Shown here in pieces: positions 57,171-64,000 of a stretch of 64,000 nt of DNA (position 1 is its first letter; every line of letters begins with the position of its first letter). The notes below the pieces were generated by a model. That model was not told the origin of the DNA and made no database searches. It saw only the letters and a program-made list of their open reading frames with translations. The position numbers and the translations under genes are program-made. Source of the DNA: Akebia trifoliata (taxonomy: Eukaryota > Streptophyta > Magnoliopsida > Ranunculales > Lardizabalaceae); the NCBI GenBank assembly GCA_017979445.1, contig CM030706.1:32691330-32755329 (forward strand), given 5' to 3'.

Positions 57171-57559
57171 ACAAGTCTGGACATCCTTGTCATAAAAAGA
57201 TAGTAAAAGACAAAGGAATTTTGAGTAAAAAAATTAAGAATTTTCTACAAGAGGTTGAAGAAGAGGTTCACGCCTATAATTATGGGAAAGTCACACATTG
57301 ACATAATTTTTCTTATGATAGAAGATCTATGTACTAAAGTACAACATTCTTTTGAATCCATTGATGAAATGTTTGGTCTACAAGGCTTTTATGAACAAAG
57401 TGTTGTGTATGAGATGTCTTGTATCCTATGGGTGCTACACAGAGTTGCGAAGTGTAGGGAGCATTGCCCTTGCCCCCCGACCGAAATTTTTTAAAGTTAC
57501 AAAAATAACAATTATGTAATATTTTCAAAGGTTTTCTAATTTTCTGGGTTTCTTATTTG

Positions 57560-57740
57560 GGAAGATTTACATGTTTTAGTAACTCCCGATTTTATAAATA
57601 GAGATCTCTAAGATACTAAAACTTATGAGAAAATAGTGATTGTTCTTGTTCTGATCCATGGACGTAGACACATTGTCGAACCACATAATTCTTGTGTGTA
57701 ATTTTGGTTTCTTTTTTTCACACAAAACTATTGATAGATT
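57560..57740 (+). repeat. possible LTR relic
   Basis: A TATA-like TTATAAATAGAG is followed by GATCCATGGACGTAGACACA and GTCGAACCACATAATTCTTG. Such words are typical of the R-U5 part of plant copia LTRs. No partner was found. Confidence 0.4.
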
Positions 57741-57750
57741 CTAGCACCTG

Positions 57751-58260
57751 AATCATCACCATCAAAGTCTTGTCCCAAAGATTTGGGGTCAAGACATTCA
57801 TCCACATCTTTTGTTATTGAAAGTGCATTCATATTTGCTTTCATTATCTCTTCTACGTTTTTTGAGTATTTCTCTTACCTTTGTAGAACCATTAACTTAA
57901 ATATATTTTGTAATTGAATTGCAATCAACCTTAATTGAACATGTACAAACCATCTTAATGGACTTTTCTCTTAACTTATCATCGTATTATTAGAAGAACT
58001 ACTCCTACATATTCTTAAATGTTTTCACTTCTAACTACTTCCATCTTTCCTAGTCTTTTCACTCCAACATCTCCACGTTTAATTGGTGAGCTCAATTTTG
58101 TCAAACACATGGTGAATAATTGCTTAAAGACACAAAAACCAATAATTTCTTGATCCTGATTATGACTTCTCCAAGGGTGGGACACACATGCATGGTAAAT
58201 GTGCCCAAAAAGAGTGGAAGGTTGAATTCTCGAGAACTTTGAGCCTACATTCATATTGTA
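57751..58260 (-). pseudogene. RTE-type LINE 3' end
   Basis: The plus-strand end ATCATCACCATCAAAGTCTT with CCCAAAGATTTGGGGTC is the complement of the characteristic RTE LINE 3' terminus. On the minus strand, LFGHIYHACVSHPW and KRGDVGVKRLGKMEVVRSEN resemble the RTE ORF2 C-terminus (GHV... KRGRGRPKKTW). It is truncated and broken. Confidence 0.65.
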
Positions 58261-58521
58261 AGTTATCCCCAGTGTTTAATAATGAAATTGCATAGGTTGC
58301 GTTGGATACTACTTCTCCAAAAACAATTTCAGAATCAAAATTTTGCTTGGTATAGGCTCAGTTGGGAATGTTGTAGCTTCTACTATTTTGGCTCTTAGAA
58401 GAAAAAGCACTGAAATAGAAGTTTTGGGAGTGTTGCTGGAATTATCCTTAATTGATAATCATATTCAGGAAGTGATTTTTAAGCATTGGAAATAGAAGTT
58501 GTGAGAGTGTTGCTGGAATTA

Positions 58522-58998
58522 GAGGTGTCAATGGATAGTCGAAAATTCGAATCTAATTTCAATTTGAATTCGAAAATCCGGATATTATCCCAAAATTTTG
58601 GATATTGGATTCGAACTCGGATAGTTTTATACATTTGAATCCTTATCGGATACGGATTTGGATATTAACATTTCAAATCCGATAATATCCGATTCGAAAT
58701 AATATATGATATATATTATTTGATTTTATTAAATTTTTATATAAATAATATAATATATATTATTTGATTTATTTATTTATTATATAAATAATATAATATA
58801 TAATAAGTTTTTTTAATAATAAAAAATCAGTGGATAAGGAAAAATTATGTTTTTTTATATACAAATTATTCGAATTCTAATCGGATATTATCCGATAAGA
58901 TAATCGGATTTGAATTCGAATTTAGTTATCAGATAAAAATTTCGGATTCGAATTCAGATATTACTGTATTTGAACTAATAAGCATCCGTTGACAACCC
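58522..58998. mobile_element. TIR element with 10- to 12-bp target duplication
   Basis: The termini GAGGTGTCAATGGAT and ATCCGTTGACAACCC are inverted repeats. TTGCTGGAATTA flanks both sides (58510-58521 and 58999-59010). The interior is made of repeated TCGGATAT/GAATTCGAAT words around a (TA)-rich centre. It is noncoding and about 477 bp. Confidence 0.8.
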
Positions 58999-59221
58999 TT
59001 GCTGGAATTATCATTAATTTATAATCATACTTGGGGTATAATATTGGAATCATCATTTGGAAAAAGTAACTTTTGTGATATGGATAATGGTAGAATGATC
59101 AAAATAGCCCTAAATTAAGAAATGAATTATTTTGAAAATAGGACTAGATTATGTCTTAAGACAAATATTTCATCCTAAACCATATTTAAACAAAATGTCT
59201 ATATATATTTATATATATATA

Positions 59222-59620
59222 TAGGTTGGGATCCATTGACTCCTAAGAATGACTCATGATCCCAACCCTTTAAACACAAAATCCAATGATTGAGATTTAT
59301 TTAATTTTTTTTTGCTAACCAAATGTCCGGGTCAACTTGCACACACCACGACTAATCTCGGGGAGGACTACCATAGCAACTCACCACCATGGTCCCCCAG
59401 TTAAATCATGAGAAAAATCCAAGAGGAGAATCAAACTCATGACGTGCGCCTAACCCACATGTGATATGCTCACCCTTACCACTTAGGCAACCCATGGGTG
59501 GGTAATGATTGAGATTTATGAGTATCTTGATGACACAAATCTTGGAGATACTTATCCCAAGGATAAATCTCAGCCGTAGGATTTTGCATTTAAAGGATTC
59601 GGATCATGCATTTTTTTAAA
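59222..59620. mobile_element. foldback MITE carrying a nested SINE
   Basis: The left arm (CATGATCCCAACCCTTTAAA, then CAAAATCCAATGATTGAGAT) pairs with the right arm (ATAAATCTCAGCCGTAGGAT, then CATTTAAAGGATTCGGATCA). Without the SINE the element would be a hairpin of about 180 bp with a short loop (about 59520-59567). Confidence 0.75.
59301..59503 (-). mobile_element. tRNA-derived SINE inserted in a MITE
   Basis: Read on the minus strand, TTGCCTAAGTGGTAAG is the A box and GAGTTTGATTCTCC the B box. The body ends with GACCCGGACATTTGGTTAGC and a short T-rich tail. Target duplications AATGATTGAGATTTAT lie at 59285-59300 and 59504-59519 and are identical. Confidence 0.93.
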
Positions 59621-59712
59621 CATATTTTGGGCCCATTTGATACAAAGTAGAAAGTAAGTGTGAAGAAAGTTACTTTGGAAAAAGTTCATTTTAAAAGGAA
59701 AAATCTATTTGC

Positions 59713-60357
59713 CAGTGTTTTAAAAATCTGACAGGACCGTTGGTTTGACCAGTCCAACTGAAAATTTTAGATTTATCAGTTTGGTTCATTGGGAACCGAA
59801 ATTTAAATAAGAACCGTTAATTCTTGTAAGTATAGTGGTTAAACCGTAAAAATCGATAAGGTTTCCAACCAGTGTGTCTTATAATTGTAACAAAATTATC
59901 AAATTTTTAGTGAAACGAGTCATTCCTTTTTTTAGGAATTTTTAAAGAAACCTTCTTTAACTAAAATATTAAATAATGTACAAATCTGTAAATCTTCAAA
60001 TTTTAAGGCTTTATCAAAAAAAAAAAAAAAAAATCCAAAATCATTTTTTTAGGGATTTTACAAAAATCTTTTATAATTAAAAACTCAAAAATAATTTTCT
60101 TTTAGTATCAAGTTAAATCATTTATATTTTCTTAATATTTTTAAGCAAAGTAAAGTAATGAATTTATTTTTCAAGGGCATTGCATCAAAGTGAAGATTGA
60201 ACTTGGAAAAAGCTTTCTAACTTTGAAGAAAAATTAGATTTGGGAAATGAGGATTTCATATATGTCTTTACTTTAATGAAGATAAATCTGCCGGACGCTC
60301 GTCAGACCAATTAAGCAAAATTTCAGATGAATCATTTCTTCGGTTTTCAAAACATTG
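59713..60357. mobile_element. hAT-like nonautonomous transposon
   Basis: The termini CAGTGTTTTAAAAA and TTTTCAAAACATTG are inverted repeats (12 of 14). An 8-bp duplication CTATTTGC / CTATTTGG flanks them (59705-59712 and 60358-60365), as expected for hAT elements. There is no coding capacity. Confidence 0.75.
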
Positions 60358-60365
60358 CTATTTGG

Positions 60366-61020
60366 TTTCAAAAGTTAAAAAAAAAAAAAAATGAAATCTC
60401 TTTTAAACCTAATAAAATACCATTTTGCATTAGAAAATTTCACAAATTTTCTCAACAATTAAAATATTAAAAAGATTAATTAAAAAAAAATTTTAAAAAA
60501 AAAACCCTGAAATAGATATGCACTACTCTTCCATCAAAAATACAAATCAGTGTAAATAGGAAACAAAAGAACAATCATCAAAGATATCAAGACCAAATAC
60601 ATGGAACCTACGAAACAAAATTAAAACCTGAAATTTAGAAGAATTTTTTTTTATATATATATAAAGTTCGGAAAAATCAAACCCTAAACAACCATATTAC
60701 AAGGAAAATTGAAATTTAGGGTTTGAAAAAAGATTTTTCTCAAATAGTAAAAAAGTTTGAGCTTTGAGATAAGGAGAGAGAGAGAGAGAGTACTTACCTA
60801 GTTTGAGATAGAGAAACATGTAGAGCAATAGGACTTCTACTTTATTTTCGATTTTTGAAAGTAAATAGTAAATTTTTATTTAAAAAGTTTCATATTTTTT
60901 ACATTTTAAAAGTACATTTTTTGATGTTATCGAAATTAATTTTCTTTCTTTTAACCTTTTAGAAGTATAAAAGTTACTTTTTGGAATGTATGTCGCTTAA
61001 TTAAAAAAACAGACTAATGA
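60366..61020. other. AT-rich spacer, nothing recognised
   Basis: The segment contains A-rich runs and a short GA repeat (60774-60791). No gene was seen. Confidence 0.55.
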
Positions 61021-61024
61021 TTAT

Positions 61025-61182
61025 ATGACTCGAAAAGACATACTCGATCTGTACGTGGTTGACATAGTTAGTGCACAGAATTGTAGATCTTTTTCCTTGT
61101 GTATCCCGAAGAAAAAGATCTATGGTTCTGTGCACTTGCCACGTCAATTGCGTATAGTTCGAGGATGACTTTTCGAGTCAGA
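61025..61182. mobile_element. compact hairpin MITE
   Basis: The element folds into one stem with arms of about 75 bp: ATGACTCGAAAAG, CTCGA, GTGCACAGAA and AGATCTTTTTC pair with GAAAAAGATCT, TTCTGTGCAC, TTCGAG and CTTTTCGAGTCA. The loop is only about 15-20 bases. It is noncoding. Confidence 0.85.
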
Positions 61183-61189
61183 TTTTACT

Positions 61190-61990
61190 TATTAAATTGA
61201 GAAAATTTCTGAAAATAAAACTTATTATTGTCGATCAAAAATAAGAATTTGGTAGAAAGAGAATTTGACAAAATGAAATGTACAATTCAGGGAACCTTAC
61301 CATGATTATGTCTACATAACATGTTTTGCTTGAAGTTAAAACACATCGGGCTGCATGCCATGTAGGAAATGGCTTGGTTAGGAAGGAACCCAACATCGAC
61401 TTTCCTTTTTCTTCTATCTCCCTTTGAAATGTTACTAGATATGGTGCATCAAGTTCACTTGTCCATTCTTCTTCGATGTAATCATCACGATCATGCCATT
61501 TGACGTTTTGACCTTGCTTTCTTCCTCTTAGATTCACATATAAAGCACATTTAATGCAAAGTTGTACAAAGTGCTATAGATAGGGGTATATTAGCATTTG
61601 ATCCAACAACTTGATGTTAGAAAATTTCACAAAGCACTTGACTTGTTCTTGAGGTCATTGACTCAACATTGTAAACATGATCGCCCTGCATATTCAGTTA
61701 TGCGGCTCTCGACAGCTTATTTCGTCATGTTGAAGGCTCTTTCACAAAGGTCAAAAACTTCCCATACCATGCCTGGAACTTTTGCCATAGGCATATCTAG
61801 TTGTGATTGGGACTTGGGAGTGTATCTCGAGGATCACTAGTAGCTAGTAAACTCCCTTGTTATTGAGCCCATGAAGAATCAACACTCCCACAAAAGATGA
61901 AATCCAATTCTAGCAACGCATTCTCAAGTGTATAACATTCCATTTCCTACTTCTGACGTGCCAACTTGTTGCCGGAGCAATACTTTCTAG
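61190..61990. other. unassigned stretch with short open frames
   Basis: A minus-strand open frame (61235-61537, 100 codons, with WHDRDDYIEEEWTSELDA) and a plus-strand one (61598-61840) have no recognised domain. They are probably chance or remnants of an unidentified gene. Confidence 0.35.
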
Positions 61991-61994
61991 AGTT

Positions 61995-62320
61995 GGGGCT
62001 ATCAATGGGCCGGGCTTTGGATCGATCCAGCCTGCCATTGACTGGATTGGGGTTTGATAACTAGGCCCATTGGGTCGCCTGATTATTTATATACATAATA
62101 TTTTATATTACTTCGATAATTATGTAACTTTTCTTCCGAAAGGTCATGGGTTCAAATGTTGAGCATGTGAATTTTTACATAGAAAAGCCCAAAAAGAATC
62201 TTAATTAATGCTAAAAAAGCCCGAATATACATGTGGGTGGGACTCATGCCCATCGAACATAGACCTATATTTTAAAATAACATGGTCCGAGCCTGGCCCA
62301 GCCCATTGACAACCCTACCT
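61995..62320. mobile_element. short TIR element, GTCAATGG family
   Basis: The ends GGGGCTATCAATGGGCC and GGCCCAGCCCATTGACAACC form inverted repeats. CTAGAG occurs just outside both ends and may be a partial target duplication. A lone right end of the same family (CCATTGACAACCCTACCC) lies at about 48820-48838. Confidence 0.6.
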
Positions 62321-62784
62321 AGAGCCCTTGTTAGCATTCTCAGGGAAAAATTTAGGTTTGCTGAGATCATATTATTCTTATAAACCCTATTTTCGATATA
62401 TAAAAAAAAGAAAAAAAAAAAGAAGAAGAAGAAGAAAATGAGTCGTGCTAGAGTAACCTCAATATTTACCTCATATTGCACTTTCCTGATGTGGAGGCGC
62501 GCAAAGAACCATAGCTGCTTTTCACTTGTATCTTGATGAAAAGCATCTTTGGTTCCTAAACACTTCCATGTCACGAAAGTGCAATATGAGGTCAATCGTT
62601 GAGGTCACTTCAGTATTATTAAAAAAACTTTGATTTAGGACCAAAACAAAAAAGTTTCAAAAAGGTCTTCAACTTTTTTTAAATTGAAAATACCCCTATC
62701 CTTAATTCGATCTAAAAACATCATCCTCTGGACTATTTTCGAAATCGTTAGAATCATCAAGGATACCTTAGGGAAACCCCAAGG

Positions 62785-63020
62785 GGTTGTTGGCCTAGTG
62801 GCAAGCCGAGCCATGATATGCTCCTCGACAAGGGTAGGTCAAGTGTTCAAACCCACGACGCTATGAATTCCTTGGGGCCACCCTCCAGGGTCTGGTTGAC
62901 CCTCGACTCAATAAGTTTCACATAAGACTTTCCGAGGGGCGGTGCGTGTGACTGTAATATTAGTCTCACCAGGCACAATTACTGCATGAGGTTGCATGGT
63001 TGTGCCAGTGCACTCCCAAA
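62785..63020 (+). mobile_element. tRNA-derived SINE, second copy of the family at 43605
   Basis: The A-box-like TTGGCCTAGTGGCAAG and B-box-like GTGTTCAAACCC are followed by GGGGCCACCCT, TTGACCCTCGACTCAAT and AAGACTTTCCGAGGGG. It aligns with 43605-43815 over about 180 bp. Confidence 0.78.
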
Positions 63021-63338
63021 CCGTGACCTATTCTTTTTCTCCTTTTAAGACTCAATCTCCACCCCAATTTGGATGATCTAATAACTATGCTAAATCTCCT
63101 CAAATATCTCTAGGGCCCACATTTTCTTTAAATTATTTTATATTTTGATGGCATTTTATGAATTATTTTTCGATTTTGGCTTATTTTGAAAATGTTTGTG
63201 AGCAGATATGGACAAGGGTTCAACCCATGATGTTTGCTCTAGCACCAACAAATGCAGGACACAGACTAGACTGCATAACCAGACACATGTGTTGCTCGGC
63301 CCAACTTGTTTCCATACAATCATGTGTTGGAACAGACT

Positions 63339-64000
63339 AGGGGTGCAACTTGGTTCGGTTTGATTTGGTTTGAGGTCAAATTGGAATCAAACTGACGTAG
63401 GTTGGTTCCACTAAATAAGAACTAGAACCGAACCAAATTCAATTGGAACCAAACCAACCCAAACCGAACTAAAGTCGGTTTGATTTTACGGATTGCCAAT
63501 ATTCTATAAACTGTAAGTAATATTTTTTAATGAAAAAACAAATATATAATAAATATTAAAATTCATACAATAATCATTAATCTATTCATAAAAAGTCATT
63601 AGTTTATCCACAAAAAATACTAATCCATGTTCTAACTCATAAAATAATTCATAATAATTATTATATATATATGGGTCCTGCCAACATTTTAGCCAATCAT
63701 TTTTGTCCTGCATAGGTTAGAAGTTTTGGAATGGGCTGATTTTTGGTGAGGATGATCTCCTCACCGTAGAGATCATCCTCATCAAAAATCAGCCCATTCC
63801 AAAACTTATAACCCATGCTTTGAAAAATGTTTTGCCAAAATGTTTGGTGCTGAACATTTCCCTATATATATATAATATTATTGCATCAGGGTTTGGTTCT
63901 ATACAAACTTGATCTGAGATCCGAGCTAAATTGATTGGTTCTCCATTTTCGTAACCTGGAACTAAACCACAACTTGTTCTAAATCGAACCAAATCACCCC
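63339..64000. mobile_element. TIR element interrupted by a nested MITE
   Basis: The left end GGGGTGCAACTTGGTTCGGT pairs with a right end reading AATCGAACCAAATCACCCC at the window edge. Many internal ACCGAACC/GGTTCGGTT words continue the symmetry. Foldback MITE copy D lies inside. Flanking duplications cannot be checked because the window stops. Confidence 0.6.
63662..63874. mobile_element. foldback MITE, single-hairpin copy D
   Basis: One hairpin (63714-63818) uses arms GGTTAGAAGTTTTGGAATGG, GCTGATTTTTGGTGAGGATG and their complement. The outer part has ACATTTTAGCCAATCA and TTTGGTGCTGAACATTTCCC, then TATATA. It lacks the second hairpin found in copies A-C. Confidence 0.85.

Noticed and set aside
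61235..61537. Minus-strand frame as a host gene exon
   Set aside because: No domain, no supported splice partners and no neighbours with related coding sequence.

Overview
This window is plant nuclear DNA. The one intact protein-coding gene has the plant-specific combination of MORN repeats and a phosphatidylinositol phosphate kinase domain, the repeats are plant LTR retrotransposons, TRIMs, SINEs and MITEs, and there is a plant MIR166 locus. AT-rich spacers and kilobase-size, transposon-filled introns suggest a flowering plant with a medium to large genome. The species cannot be named from the sequence.

Layout: 1-2870 is the decayed 3' part of a Ty3/gypsy chromovirus. 2.9-11.3 kb is intergenic, with a degenerate Ty1/copia element on the minus strand (about 6.9-8.8 kb) and a LINE 3' fragment (about 9.4-9.7 kb). 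11.3-32.5 kb is a PIP5K gene of the PIP5K7/8 type: eight well-supported exons plus one tentative short first exon, all in frame with GT-AG introns. Its 8.6 kb fifth intron holds an L1-type LINE interrupted by a copia element (21163-25675) and by a TRIM (26128-26448). Just downstream are two further TRIMs (33341-33631 and about 33836-34274). 34.3-44.9 kb is noncoding and rich in MITEs, with a GC-richer promoter-like island at 39.8-40.4 kb.

45.1-45.4 kb holds two microRNA hairpins in tandem. The first gives the canonical miR166 sequence. The second gives a mature sequence with C at position 17, which is the miR165 form. A TATA box and CT repeats lie upstream. 49.7-56.0 kb is a second copia element with recognisable LTRs and an internal deletion. 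56-64 kb is a mosaic of LINE, SINE, hAT-like and foldback elements, several of them nested.

Functionally, the window holds one kinase that makes PI(4,5)P2 at the plasma membrane and one microRNA locus expected to repress HD-ZIP III transcription factor mRNAs. Everything else recognisable is mobile-element sequence. All coding retroelements seen are broken by stops, frameshifts or deletions.
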